Shown here one piece after another: positions 23,956-33,442 of a stretch of DNA of 64,000 bases. Numbering within the stretch: position 1 is the first letter of the stretch; every line of letters starts with the position of its first letter. The stretch spans positions 80,933-144,932 of the forward strand of contig CAZTGZ010000003.1 in the NCBI GenBank assembly GCA_964613385.1. Reading direction: 5' to 3'. This DNA is from CAZTGZ01 sp964613385 (GTDB lineage Bacteria; Bacteroidota; Bacteroidia; NS11-12g; UBA9320). The notes below the pieces were generated by a model, which ran no database searches, was not told the origin of the DNA, and saw only the letters and a program-made list of their open reading frames with translations. A program made the translations under genes and the position numbers.

Positions 23956-25152
23956 CTATTTATTTTGATAATTTAGAGCTTCAAATGCAAGCCAGGCCAT
24001 GGTAGACATGCCCGTTCTCAAAGCGTCTTCGTCGATGTCAAAAGTTGGTGTGTGCAAAAGGGAGCTTATTCCCTTTTGTTCATTTCGAACACCGAGCCGA
24101 TAAAAGCATCCGGGAATTTCTCTGGTGTAAAAAGCAAAATCTTCTCCTGCCGGCCATAAACTCAAAGCTTTTACTTTCTCTGATCCATTAAATTCCGCAG
24201 CTGCTTCACTCATTGCTGTGGTCAAACCAATATCATTTTCCAAATATGGATATCCGGTCCTGACTTCTATATCCAGACCAGCACCCAGCGACTCGCAAAT
24301 TCCGATGGCAGTTTTGCGTATCAGATCATGGGCTTTAAACCGCCAATCTTCATTAAAAGTCCTGAAAGTACCTTCAATATACATTTGATCAGGAATAACA
24401 TTTGTAGCACCTTTAGCTTCCACTTTACCAAATGAAAGTACAGATGGAATGGCAGGATTCGCATTTCTACTGACAATTTGTTGGAGCGCAATAATCATCT
24501 GTGCACCAATCGTTACCGGATCAATTAAGGTGTGAGGATGGGCTGCATGTCCACCTTTTCCTTTGATGGTGATGTAAATTTCATCTGCACTGGCCATATA
24601 CATTCCCTCTCTGAAACCCAATTCTCCGGCATCCAGTAAGGGCATCACATGTTGACCCAATATGAGTTCTACCTTTGGATTTTCTAACACACCTGCAGCA
24701 ATCATTAAACTTGCTCCACCGGGTATTCTTTCTTCACCGGGTTGAAAAATGCATTTGATGGTCCCTTGAAACTCAGATCGGAGTGTATGCAATATTTTAA
24801 CAGTGCCTAATAAGGAAGCAGTATGTGCATCGTGTCCACAGGCATGCATCACACCCGGATTCGTTGAACAATACTCGGAACTGTTGACTTCCAGAATGGG
24901 AAGAGCATCTGTATCAGCCCGCAATGCAATACATCTGGTATGAGGATTTTGACCCTCAATGAGCGCCACAACCCCGGTTTCTGCCATCCTGACTGATTTA
25001 ACACCCATTTTTTCTAAAGAAGATTCGATAAAGGCGGCGGTATTAAACTCATGAAATGACAATTCAGGATTGGCGTGCAAATGCCTGCGGAAGGATCGCA
25101 CTTCTTCGAAAATTTCAATAGATATTTCCTTAATCCTTTGCTGGACGGACAT
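23956..25152 (-). CDS. M20 family amidohydrolase (N-acyl-amino-acid/hippurate hydrolase-like)
   Basis: A 398-residue M20D-type metallopeptidase. The metal ligands and motifs are visible in order: ALRADTDALPI near residue 98, MHACGHDAHTASLLG near 126, IFQPGEE near 160, GQHVMPLLDAGELG and, at the end, PAGEDFAFYTREIPG with LHTPTFDIDEDAL. The central dimerisation (lid) domain is present, and the length fits the family. Members remove the acyl group from N-acyl amino acids or cleave hippurate; the substrate cannot be read from sequence. The start MSVQQRIKEIS at 25152 is chosen over an ATG 12 bases earlier. It is divergent from dnaG, with about 80 bases between them, and it has no signal peptide, so it is cytoplasmic. 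Confidence 0.85.
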   Translation of the reverse strand: MSVQQRIKEISIEIFEEVRSFRRHLHANPELSFHEFNTAAFIESSLEKMGVKSVRMAETGVVALIEGQNPHTRCIALRADTDALPILEVNSSEYCSTNPGVMHACGHDAHTASLLGTVKILHTLRSEFQGTIKCIFQPGEERIPGGASLMIAAGVLENPKVELILGQHVMPLLDAGELGFREGMYMASADEIYITIKGKGGHAAHPHTLIDPVTIGAQMIIALQQIVSRNANPAIPSVLSFGKVEAKGATNVIPDQMYIEGTFRTFNEDWRFKAHDLIRKTAIGICESLGAGLDIEVRTGYPYLENDIGLTTAMSEAAAEFNGSEKVKALSLWPAGEDFAFYTREIPGCFYRLGVRNEQKGISSLLHTPTFDIDEDALRTGMSTMAWLAFEALNYQNK

Positions 25153-25235
25153 ATTGCAAATCAAGATAAAAAAAGTGATTTCTCCGCTCCATGACGGTAG
25201 ATTGATGTTTACATTTTATTAATTTGCCGTGGGGA

Positions 25236-27146
25236 ATGATATCTGCACATACCATACAGAAAATATTTGATGTTGCTTCTGTGGAAGATGTCATTGGTGA
25301 AGTAGTGCCTCTCAAAAAGGCCGGTGCCAATCTTAGGGGACCATGCCCATTTCATCAGGAGAAAACACCTTCTTTTACGGTCTCGCCTGCCAAGGGCATT
25401 TACAAATGTTTTGGATGTGGAAAGGCAGGAAATGTAGTGAATTTTGTGATGGAATTCGAACAGCTGAACTATGTGGAAGCCTTGAGACGACTGGCGGCGC
25501 GGTATAATATTGAAGTTGAGGAAGAAGGAAGAGATATACAGGGCAATCAGGAAGCGCGAGAGGAAAGAGAAAGTGTATCAGTAGCATTGGAATTTGCAGC
25601 CCGTTATTTTCAGGACCAGTTATCGACCCCGGAAGGAAAAGTTGCCGGATATGGTTATCTGCTCAATCGGGGTTTGCATGAAGATATCATCCATCGGTTT
25701 CAATTGGGGTATAGTCAGGATGCATACGACGGATTGCTGAAAGAGGCCGGAAAACAGGGATTTAAAAACGAGATTCTTCTAAAAGCTGGATTAATCAAGG
25801 AAAAAACAGGTGTAACGCCGGTATCATATTACGACGCATTCAGAGACCGGGTGATGTTTCCGGTTCACGGATTAACAGGCAAAGTGCTTGGATTTGGAGG
25901 GCGACGCCTGGGGGAAGGCAAAGGGCCTAAATATCTCAATTCGGCAGAAACGGAATTTTACCATAAATCTGAAATCTTGTATGGTATTTTTCAAGCGAAA
26001 AAGGCCATACGCGAAAAGGATACCTGCTGGCTTACAGAAGGATATCTCGATGTTATCATGCTGCATCAGCATGGAATAGAACATGTTGTAGCGAGTTCGG
26101 GTACCGCATTAACCGAGGGACAAGTTAAGGTAATCCGTCGATTTACCGAAAATGTGACCGTATTGTTTGATGCGGATCCTGCCGGTATCAAAGCAAGTAC
26201 ACGAAGCATCAATATCATTCTGGCCCTCGGTATGAATGTGAACATTGCGCTGCTGCCTGAAGGTGAAGATCCTGATAGCATGTGCCGTAAGGTTGGAGGT
26301 GAGGAGTTCAGGGAATATGTCAGGATACATTCGGTAAATTTTGTCATTTTTAAAGCACGGAGTTACTCAGAACAAGCGAGAAAGGATCCGATTTTAAAAA
26401 CCAAAGCTATCAGGGAAATTCTGGAGAGCATTGTGCTCATACCCGATCCTTTAAAGAGAAGCGCTTTTATTAAGGAGTGTGCGGTTATACTGGATGCAGA
26501 TGAAAAACTGCTGCAGTCAGAGGCCGGGAAAATGCGCAGACAAGTTCAGGACAAAGAAGTTCATGAAGTGGACATCCCTGAATTGGCAGAAATTCCTACC
26601 GGTCCTCAAGGGCCATCACAAATGGATCAGGAAATGAGTTTGTTGAAAAATCTGATACGATACGGAAAATATACCTATCGAAATAATGAAGAAGGTGTTC
26701 CGGAAAGTGTTGCGGAATTTGTTGTAAATGAGATTTATAGTGATGAAATTGAACTGGAATCCGAGCTGGTAAGCCGGGTATTTAGTCAATTGCAGGAGAT
26801 GATCAATCATCGTGAAATCCCCGATGATGATTTTTTTATTCAGGATCCGGAATTGGCACCGTTGGCGGCTGAAGCTTTGAGTGAAAAATATATTCTCAGT
26901 CCGGTCTGGGCATCGAGCTATGAAATCATTACCCTGGAAGAAAGTGAGAATTTTAAGAAGGAAATTGATGAAAACCTGAATCATCTAAAATTGAGGCATT
27001 TGTCAAAACTCATAGATAATAATATCGAACAAATTAAAAATGCCAAGGAAGATGAACTGACCCAATTCCTTCAAATTCAACAACATCTGCTTTTTATCAG
27101 ACAGAAATTTGCCCATCAAAGCGGCATCGTAGTTTTGAGGATGTGA
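25236..27146 (+). CDS. dnaG: DNA primase
   Basis: A 636-residue primase. The CHC2 zinc finger is complete (CPFH near residue 37 and CFGCG near 58). The RNA polymerase core has the TOPRIM signature EGYLDVIML, SSGTALTEGQ and VLFDADPAGIKAS. The C-terminal third is weakly conserved and helical (residues about 450-636), as expected for the DnaB-helicase-binding domain. It makes RNA primers at the replication fork. The start MISAHTIQKIFD at 25236 is the family's usual N-terminus; a TTG 12 bases upstream is also in frame. It stands alone, not in the rpsU-dnaG-rpoD arrangement seen in proteobacteria. Confidence 0.95.
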   Translation: MISAHTIQKIFDVASVEDVIGEVVPLKKAGANLRGPCPFHQEKTPSFTVSPAKGIYKCFGCGKAGNVVNFVMEFEQLNYVEALRRLAARYNIEVEEEGRDIQGNQEAREERESVSVALEFAARYFQDQLSTPEGKVAGYGYLLNRGLHEDIIHRFQLGYSQDAYDGLLKEAGKQGFKNEILLKAGLIKEKTGVTPVSYYDAFRDRVMFPVHGLTGKVLGFGGRRLGEGKGPKYLNSAETEFYHKSEILYGIFQAKKAIREKDTCWLTEGYLDVIMLHQHGIEHVVASSGTALTEGQVKVIRRFTENVTVLFDADPAGIKASTRSINIILALGMNVNIALLPEGEDPDSMCRKVGGEEFREYVRIHSVNFVIFKARSYSEQARKDPILKTKAIREILESIVLIPDPLKRSAFIKECAVILDADEKLLQSEAGKMRRQVQDKEVHEVDIPELAEIPTGPQGPSQMDQEMSLLKNLIRYGKYTYRNNEEGVPESVAEFVVNEIYSDEIELESELVSRVFSQLQEMINHREIPDDDFFIQDPELAPLAAEALSEKYILSPVWASSYEIITLEESENFKKEIDENLNHLKLRHLSKLIDNNIEQIKNAKEDELTQFLQIQQHLLFIRQKFAHQSGIVVLRM

Positions 27147-27203
27147 ATGAAAATATGTACATAATGTGAAAATCGAATGATACGAATTACCATCTGGAGT
27201 CGT

Positions 27204-27211
27204 TATCTTTG
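27204..27211 (+). promoter_or_regulatory. candidate -7 element for the 95-residue membrane protein gene
   Basis: TATCTTTG fits TAnnTTTG and ends 4 bases before the ATG at 27216, predicting a leaderless transcript. Confidence 0.4.
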
Positions 27212-27215
27212 ATAT

Positions 27216-27503
27216 ATGCACACGATACACCACATTCCACATACCCGGCCCGGACTCATTCCAAGTCTTGTTTTGGCTATCATTACCGCTCTTACCAGCC
27301 TTTGGGTGTATAGTTTTAAAATGAATGGAATCAACGCTACCAATGAGACATTCCTAAGCGGTTTCTATTTTATGCTTCCTACGGTCATTCTGAGTTTGTT
27401 TATATTTACGTTCCTCTTAAAACGATTTTCTACCTATACCAGCACCCTATTGTCATTCGCGTTGGGAATGCTATTGAGTTTCGCACTGAGATTTATATTT
27501 TGA
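27216..27503 (+). CDS. small three-helix membrane protein, unknown function
   Basis: A 95-residue protein with a short histidine-rich N-terminus (MHTIHHIPHTRPG) and three predicted membrane helices (about 13-35, 49-67 and 73-94). I recognise no family. A TAnnTTTG element directly precedes the ATG, and the frame fills the gap between dnaG and the acyltransferase without overlapping either, which supports it as a real gene. Base composition resembles its neighbours. Confidence 0.55.
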   Translation: MHTIHHIPHTRPGLIPSLVLAIITALTSLWVYSFKMNGINATNETFLSGFYFMLPTVILSLFIFTFLLKRFSTYTSTLLSFALGMLLSFALRFIF

Positions 27504-27543
27504 TTTTTTTGAATTAAGCGTCCGATAGACTGAACGTTGGCGG

Positions 27544-27551
27544 TAAATTTG
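27544..27551 (+). promoter_or_regulatory. candidate -7 element of the acyltransferase-MFS operon
   Basis: TAAATTTG fits TAnnTTTG and ends 5 bases before the ATG at 27557, so the mRNA would begin at or within a few bases of the start codon. Confidence 0.45.
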
Positions 27552-27556
27552 CGCAG

Positions 27557-28855
27557 ATGTATCTGCTGTACCGCTTTCTAAAAGTTACGCTCTTCCCCAT
27601 TTGGCGCTTTTATTTGCGCAGGGTTTATTTCAGTAATGCACATCATTTGCCCCCTTCCAAACCGATTTTACTTGCCGGCAATCACCCCAATTCATTCCTC
27701 GACGGAGTTGCCGTTTCATATTTTCTTTGGCGAAAAACCTTTGTATTGGTCAGGGGAGATGTGTTTAAAAAGAAATGGGCGAATGCCCTATTGCGTTCCA
27801 TGTGCCTGATGCCGATCTTTCGTGAATCAGATGGGGAAGGACTCCGTAAAAACAAAGAACAGAACGATAAAACATTTGACGATTGCTATCAGCTTTTTGG
27901 AAAAAATCAGGTGCTGCTCATTTTTCCTGAAGCCATTGCACGTCCGGAAAAAAGGCTGAGGCCGGTGCGCAAGGGAACAGCGAGAATGGCATTTGACATG
28001 GTGGTGAGAAGTGGATGGACCATGGATTTGCAAGTCGTTCCTACATCTTTGAATTACACGCATTTCAATGGGTTTCGAAAGGAATTAATGATAGATTTCG
28101 GAGAGGCAATTTCAGTATTGAGTTTTAAGGATTTATATGCTGAAAACTCTGCGAAAGCCATCAACCAACTCACGGCTTTACTGGAAGGACGAATGCGGGA
28201 GAATATGATTATCAGCGAGATGCCGGAGAATGATGATTTGTTCGAACAATACACACTCCTGCAAAGGAATAACATTAAAAAACCTTTTTTTGGATTTTGG
28301 TTCAACACCAAAAGTGCCCTGAATGCGGAACTTTTGGCTTCCAAACAATTTAATCGAATCATGGAAGGTCCATCCAAAGTTCAATTTCAATCTAATTTAC
28401 AACACTATTTCAATGTATTGGGGCAGTTCAGCTTAAATGATATGGCCATCCGAGGCATTTCGGGTTTAATCTGGAAATTGCTGTTTTTGGTAAGTTCGTT
28501 TTTCCCGGCTTTACTTGGCGGATTGCTCACCTGGACACCTTTTGCCCTTGCATCCTTTTTGAGCAATAAATGGGTGAAACGACGGGAGTTTTATGATAGT
28601 GTTTTGTTGGGATTGTCCTTGGTGTTTGACTTGCTGTATTCAATTCTATTATTCACCATCCTCTATGTTTTGTTTGCTGAAAATGCATGGTGGCTGCTCC
28701 TCATGATCAAAATTTTTGGAGTATTATATTTTTTCATGTTCGAGGCATTAACCCAGTGTATTCAGTTTTTTAAGTCGAGATTATTCAGAAATTCTAACCC
28801 CGAAATTTGGGTGGAGTTGAATCAATTGCGCCGCGAAATAATTGCACATCGCTGA
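27557..28855 (+). CDS. PlsC-like 1-acylglycerol-3-phosphate acyltransferase family protein
   Basis: A 432-residue membrane-bound acyltransferase. The catalytic box reads GNHPNSFLDG, with His43 and Asp49. This is five residues between His and Asp rather than the four of the classic NHX4D motif; my recollection is that this spacing recurs in Bacteroidota members. The substrate-binding motif FPEAIARPEKRLRPVRKGTARMAF lies near residue 116. Residues 290-410 hold three or four membrane helices (LFLVSSFFPALLGGLLTW, SLVFDLLYSILLFTILYVLF, LLMIKIFGVLYFFMF), which the basic PlsC enzyme lacks. The expected reaction is acylation of lysophosphatidate or a related lipid; the exact acceptor is inferred. The MFS gene follows after 3 bases. 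Confidence 0.83.
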   Translation: MYLLYRFLKVTLFPIWRFYLRRVYFSNAHHLPPSKPILLAGNHPNSFLDGVAVSYFLWRKTFVLVRGDVFKKKWANALLRSMCLMPIFRESDGEGLRKNKEQNDKTFDDCYQLFGKNQVLLIFPEAIARPEKRLRPVRKGTARMAFDMVVRSGWTMDLQVVPTSLNYTHFNGFRKELMIDFGEAISVLSFKDLYAENSAKAINQLTALLEGRMRENMIISEMPENDDLFEQYTLLQRNNIKKPFFGFWFNTKSALNAELLASKQFNRIMEGPSKVQFQSNLQHYFNVLGQFSLNDMAIRGISGLIWKLLFLVSSFFPALLGGLLTWTPFALASFLSNKWVKRREFYDSVLLGLSLVFDLLYSILLFTILYVLFAENAWWLLLMIKIFGVLYFFMFEALTQCIQFFKSRLFRNSNPEIWVELNQLRREIIAHR

Positions 28856-28858
28856 CCT

Positions 28859-30028
28859 ATGGCCATTGGATTATTGCGAGACCAGCGCATTCGAATTTTA
28901 GGACTGAGCAGCTTCTTTTTTTTCATCAGTTTTAATATGATTATTCCGGAATTGCCGGATTACCTGAGTAGAATCGGCGGAGCAGATTATAAGGGAATGA
29001 TTATCGGACTCTTCGCCATTTCAGCGGGTTTGGCAAGACCATTCAGCGGTAAGTTAACAGATTCAGTTGGACGGGTTCCGGTCTTATTAATTGGATGTCT
29101 GGTTTGTCTGGTGATGGGATTTTTGTATCCGCTCACTAGTTCAGTGGCCGCTTTTCTAATGCTCAGATTTTTTCACGGGTTTTCGACCGGATTTAAACCA
29201 ACGGCAGATGTTGCCTATTTGGCAGATATCGTTCCGGCAGAACGAAGGGGAGAAGCTATGGGTTTGTTGGGTATCATGAATAACCTCGGGATGAGTATGG
29301 GCCCTGCTTTGGGCAGTGAAATCGCCATGGCTTATGGCACAGATTGGTTGTTTTGGATTTCATCGCTTGTTGCCCTGGCTGCTTTAATTCCTGTTTTCTT
29401 TCTTCCGGAAACCTTAAAGAACCGGGAAAGGGTTCAAATCGATCATATAAAAATCAGGAAAAATGAAATTTGGGAGCCGGCAGTCAAACTACCCGCGCTC
29501 ATCACCCTTCTCACCGTGTTTTCTTTTGGTGCTGTACTCACATTAATCCCGGACTACGCCAGAGAACTCGGTCTGAAAAAGCAGGGTTATTTTTATATGG
29601 TATTGACGTTAGTTTCTTTGAGCATCCGCATGTTTTCAGGCAAGCTTAGCGACCGAAAGGGTAGGGAATACGTTATGAAGCGAGGTACTTTTTTCCTTTG
29701 CGCAGGGTTATTGGTACTCGCATTTGCATCCAACAGTTTAATGTTATTGCTCGCAGCGGCCATCATTGGCATAAGCAGCGGATTAAACTCCCCTACTTTG
29801 TTCGCATGGGCCATTGATAAAAGTCATGATCGGTTTAAAGGAAGGGGGATTGCCACTTTATACATCGCTTTAGAGGCAGGAATTGCCCTGGGTTCTATTT
29901 TCTCGGCGGCTGTGTGGAACAATGAAAGTGCCGGATTCACCAGGGCTTTTTTGCTCTGTTTTGGGTTGGCTTTACTGGCATTGGTCATTTTGATTTCAGG
30001 CAAGAAAACACGCAATTCTTTAGAATAG
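28859..30028 (+). CDS. MFS transporter
   Basis: A 389-residue major facilitator superfamily carrier with about twelve hydrophobic segments. The loop between helices 2 and 3 has the family signature RPFSGKLTDSVGRVP (near residue 60), with a second copy SGKLSDRKGREYV at the equivalent place in the second half (near 261). Family resemblance is to drug or metabolite proton antiporters; the substrate is unknown. It starts 3 bases after the acyltransferase stop and is probably co-transcribed with it. It might export or import a lipid-related compound, but this is only suggested by the neighbour. Confidence 0.83.
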   Translation: MAIGLLRDQRIRILGLSSFFFFISFNMIIPELPDYLSRIGGADYKGMIIGLFAISAGLARPFSGKLTDSVGRVPVLLIGCLVCLVMGFLYPLTSSVAAFLMLRFFHGFSTGFKPTADVAYLADIVPAERRGEAMGLLGIMNNLGMSMGPALGSEIAMAYGTDWLFWISSLVALAALIPVFFLPETLKNRERVQIDHIKIRKNEIWEPAVKLPALITLLTVFSFGAVLTLIPDYARELGLKKQGYFYMVLTLVSLSIRMFSGKLSDRKGREYVMKRGTFFLCAGLLVLAFASNSLMLLLAAAIIGISSGLNSPTLFAWAIDKSHDRFKGRGIATLYIALEAGIALGSIFSAAVWNNESAGFTRAFLLCFGLALLALVILISGKKTRNSLE

Positions 30029-30137
30029 AATCGTTCTAAATTAGTGGTTCCTTGAGCATAATATACTGAATTTTCACGGGAGTTTCAATTTTTCTCACAA
30101 AAAAGACCTTCAAACCTGCAAGGAATGCGAGAAATAC

Positions 30138-30145
30138 TAATTTTG
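30138..30145 (+). promoter_or_regulatory. candidate -7 element of the nqr operon
   Basis: TAATTTTG fits TAnnTTTG, 15 bases before the nqrA ATG at 30161. The -33 region carries no clear TTTG. Confidence 0.5.
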
Positions 30146-30160
30146 CAGCGATTTTAACAA

Positions 30161-31510
30161 ATGGGTAAACTCATCAAACTCCGCAAGGGCAAAGACATTC
30201 TTCTGGAAGGAGAAGCATCCCTTGAAAAATTAAATGCAGCAGGCGTTAGAAATTACGCCATTAAGCCGGCCGATTTTAAGGGAATAGTTCCCAAAATGCT
30301 TGTGAAAGCAGGTGATGAAGTTAAGGCAGGTACGCCACTATTTCACTCCAAAACGAATGAAAACATCATCTTTTGTTCTCCGGTTAGCGGAGAAATTTCC
30401 GAAATTGTAAGAGGTGACAGGAGGGTGATTTTAGAGGTTCGTATACTGGCGGATCAGGAGAATCAATACCTTACGCATCCTGCTGAACAACCGTCAGTTA
30501 TGAGCCGTGAAACGGTTTTAGAAAGAATGAAACTTTCCGGCGTATGGCCCATGGTCAGACAAAGACCCTTCAACACCATAGCCGATCCTTTGGATAAACC
30601 CAAAGCAATTTTTATATCCACTTTTGATTCAGCTCCATTGGCGCCGGATTTTGGCTGGATATTGAAAGATGAGATGCATAACTTGCAGGCAGGACTTGAC
30701 GCACTGGCCAAAATTTCTGAAGCCAGAATCTATATGGGATTGAAGCATGGGGCTTCCTCCAATAGTACATTCACCGGACTCAAAGGGGTTGAATTTTATG
30801 AAGTTCAAGGACCACATCCAGCGGGGAATGTTGGTGTTCAGATACATCATGTGAATCCAGTGAATAAGGGTGAAGTGGTTTGGGTAGTCGATCCTCAGGA
30901 CTTAGCCATCATCGGAAGGGTATTTAACGAAGGGAAATACCGCCATGAAAAAACAATTGCCATTACCGGATCTGAAATTCAAAAAACGGGATATGTAAGT
31001 GTGTTTGCAGGCGCTTGTGTTGAAAATATCCTGATGAATAATTGTAAGGAAGGAGATGTAAGAATTATAAGCGGAAATGTATTAACCGGAACTCAAATTC
31101 AAATGAATGGTTATTTGTCGTTTTATCATTCTCAAATAACCGCCATACCTGAAGGTCGCCACTATGAATTTATGGGTTGGTTGATTCCTACTTACGCCAG
31201 ACCCAGTATCAGCAAAACCTTTTTATACTATCTGAGTCCCAAAAAGAAATTCAAGGTAAATACCAATTTACATGGCGAAGAGCGCGCATTTGTGGTAACC
31301 GGTGAATACGAAAAAGTTCTGCCTATGGATATTTATCCTGTTCCATTATTGAAGTCTATTTTAGCAAAGGACTTTGAAGCCATGGAAAATTTGGGTATTT
31401 ACGAAGTAGTGGAGGAAGATATGGCGCTGTGTGAATTTGTTTGTACATCAAAAATTGATGTACAGGAGATATTGCGCGAAGGTTTGGAGTTAATGGAAGC
31501 CGAAGGATAA
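30161..31510 (+). CDS. nqrA: Na+-translocating NADH:quinone reductase subunit A
   Basis: A 449-residue cytoplasmic-facing subunit of the NQR complex, the usual length. Visible family segments are KLRKGKDILLEGEA at the N-terminus, LVKAGDEVKAGTPLFHSK (a barrel-sandwich turn), RQRPFNTIADP, HPAGNVGVQIHHVNPV and GATIL-type C-terminal blocks such as GCFLP-like YPVPLLKSILAKD. NqrA contacts NqrB and takes part in quinone reduction. It is the first gene of nqrABCDEF-apbE; nqrB follows after 33 bases. NQR oxidises NADH, reduces menaquinone or ubiquinone and pumps sodium out. Confidence 0.95.
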   Translation: MGKLIKLRKGKDILLEGEASLEKLNAAGVRNYAIKPADFKGIVPKMLVKAGDEVKAGTPLFHSKTNENIIFCSPVSGEISEIVRGDRRVILEVRILADQENQYLTHPAEQPSVMSRETVLERMKLSGVWPMVRQRPFNTIADPLDKPKAIFISTFDSAPLAPDFGWILKDEMHNLQAGLDALAKISEARIYMGLKHGASSNSTFTGLKGVEFYEVQGPHPAGNVGVQIHHVNPVNKGEVVWVVDPQDLAIIGRVFNEGKYRHEKTIAITGSEIQKTGYVSVFAGACVENILMNNCKEGDVRIISGNVLTGTQIQMNGYLSFYHSQITAIPEGRHYEFMGWLIPTYARPSISKTFLYYLSPKKKFKVNTNLHGEERAFVVTGEYEKVLPMDIYPVPLLKSILAKDFEAMENLGIYEVVEEDMALCEFVCTSKIDVQEILREGLELMEAEG

Positions 31511-31543
31511 TTATTATAAACAACTAGATAAGAATAGCATTCA

Positions 31544-32701
31544 ATGAAATTTCTCAGAAAACAACTGGATCAGCTAAAACCCAATTTTCAGAAGGGAGGC
31601 AGATTCTACTTTCTGCATTCAACCTTTGATGCCATTGAAACGTTCATGTTTGTTCCCAATCATGTGACCAAAACAGGAACGCATATCAGAGATGGTATCG
31701 ATTTGAAACGCACCATGTTCATGGTGATTATTGCGCTTATTCCTTGTACATTGTTTGGAATGTGGAACGTCGGGTTTCAGCATTTTCGTGCATATGGTGA
31801 AGAGGCGACTTTTATGCAGCAATTTTTATTTGGGCTCATTCAGGTTCTTCCAATTATCGCGGTTTCTTATATCGTAGGACTTGGAATTGAATTTGCGATG
31901 TGTCAGGTTAAAGGACACCCTGTTAACGAAGGGTTCCTTGTAAGCGGATTACTCATTCCTTTGACTTTACCACCTGATATTCCATTGTGGATGGTTGCGG
32001 TTGGAACGGCTTTCGCGGTAATTATAGGCAAAGAAGTTTTCGGCGGAACCGGAATGAACATCTTAAATCCGGCATTGACCGCAAGGGTGTTTTTATATTT
32101 TGCGTATCCGGGTGCCATGAGCGGTGATCAGGTTTGGGTTGCTGCCGATTTTAATGATAAATTGGCTGATGGATTCAGCGGTGCTACCAGTCTTGGTTTG
32201 GCAGCGGTTGGAAAACCACTCGAATTTTCTAATTGGGAACTCTTCATGGGTGCCATACCCGGTTCCATTGGTGAAACTTCGGTTTTAATGTGTTTAATTG
32301 GGGCAGTGTTCCTGATTATCACGGGAATAGGGAGTTGGCGCATCATGGGGTCCGTATTTGTGGGAGGTTTGGCGATGGCAGCGCTATTAAAGGCGTTGGG
32401 ACAGGGCTCAGAGTCTTTATATCTATCCATGGATCCATGGACTCATCTGTTTATTGGTGGATTTGCTTTCGGGGCCATATTTATGGCAACCGATCCGGTT
32501 TCTGCATCACAAACAGAAAGAGGTAAATATATTTATGGGTTCTTAATCGGAGTGCTGACCATTCTGATTCGGGTATTTAACCCGGCTTATCCGGAGGGAA
32601 TTATGATGGCCATCCTGCTGATGAACGTATTCGCTCCACTGATCGATTATTTTGTAATACAGTCTAACATTAAAAGAAGATTGAGTCGTGTCAAAGCTTA
32701 A
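31544..32701 (+). CDS. nqrB: Na+-translocating NADH:quinone reductase subunit B
   Basis: A 385-residue membrane subunit with about ten helices. The covalent FMN site is visible as DGFSGATSL, with the phosphoester-linked threonine at about residue 215. The quinone and ion-path segments MNILNPALTARVFLYFAYP and FGAIFMATDPVSASQT are also conserved. Flavinylation should be carried out by the ApbE encoded at the end of the operon. The stop overlaps the GTG start of nqrC by 14 bases. Confidence 0.95.
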   Translation: MKFLRKQLDQLKPNFQKGGRFYFLHSTFDAIETFMFVPNHVTKTGTHIRDGIDLKRTMFMVIIALIPCTLFGMWNVGFQHFRAYGEEATFMQQFLFGLIQVLPIIAVSYIVGLGIEFAMCQVKGHPVNEGFLVSGLLIPLTLPPDIPLWMVAVGTAFAVIIGKEVFGGTGMNILNPALTARVFLYFAYPGAMSGDQVWVAADFNDKLADGFSGATSLGLAAVGKPLEFSNWELFMGAIPGSIGETSVLMCLIGAVFLIITGIGSWRIMGSVFVGGLAMAALLKALGQGSESLYLSMDPWTHLFIGGFAFGAIFMATDPVSASQTERGKYIYGFLIGVLTILIRVFNPAYPEGIMMAILLMNVFAPLIDYFVIQSNIKRRLSRVKA

Positions 32702-33440
32702 TATCAATTCAGACAGGTATATCCTGACCTTTGCCATAATTATGACCATCGTGCTGGGTACTTTGCTCAGTTTGGTTGCGCTGGCGCTCGCAGATCGTCA
32801 GAAGGCTGAAAAGGATTTCGAACAACAGAAGTACATTTTGACTTCTGTTTTAGGGAGTGAAAAAGTAGGCGGCATGTCTAAATCTGAGATTACTGAGATG
32901 TATGGCAAAAGCGTAACAGACCTCGCCGTTAATGAAAAGGGAATTCAGATCGATGCCAAAGTAAAGGACATCGTGATGATAAAAGAGTATAAAAAACTCA
33001 ACAAGGACGGAACCCTGAAATCAGGTGAATCACTGCGTATGCCTGTGTATATGTTCAAAGGGGACGATGGCAAGGTAACTTCTTATATCCTCCCGGTTTT
33101 TGGTTTCGGTCTATGGGACAATATCTGGGGATTTATCGCCCTTGAAGCTGATTTAAACACCGTGAGAGGAGTTGTTTTTGACCACAAAGGAGAAACTCCT
33201 GGATTGGGTGCCCGTATAACCGAGGATAAAGTGCGTTCCAGATTCATTGGAAAGAAAATATACAATGAGGAATTTTTCGCAGTGCTGGAAATGATGAAAG
33301 GTGAGGGTAAGGATTATAAATCAGACATGCACAAGGTGGATGGAATGTCAGGGGCAACCTTAACCGCCATCGGATTGAACAATATGTTGAAGAATTATTT
33401 CAACTTGTACCAAAATTACTTTAAAACTATAAAATCTTAA
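32688..33440 (+). CDS. nqrC: Na+-translocating NADH:quinone reductase subunit C
   Basis: A 250-residue subunit with one N-terminal membrane helix (residues 11-36) and a periplasmic FMN domain. The covalent FMN motif is DGMSGATLTAIGL with the linked threonine at about residue 224. The start is a GTG at 32688 inside the end of nqrB; it opens directly before the membrane helix (MSKLNINSDRYILTFA), as expected for the family. Conserved GLWDNIWGFIALEADLN and ETPGLGARI precede the flavin motif. NqrD follows after 2 bases. Confidence 0.94.
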   Translation: MSKLNINSDRYILTFAIIMTIVLGTLLSLVALALADRQKAEKDFEQQKYILTSVLGSEKVGGMSKSEITEMYGKSVTDLAVNEKGIQIDAKVKDIVMIKEYKKLNKDGTLKSGESLRMPVYMFKGDDGKVTSYILPVFGFGLWDNIWGFIALEADLNTVRGVVFDHKGETPGLGARITEDKVRSRFIGKKIYNEEFFAVLEMMKGEGKDYKSDMHKVDGMSGATLTAIGLNNMLKNYFNLYQNYFKTIKS

Positions 33441-33442
33441 TT

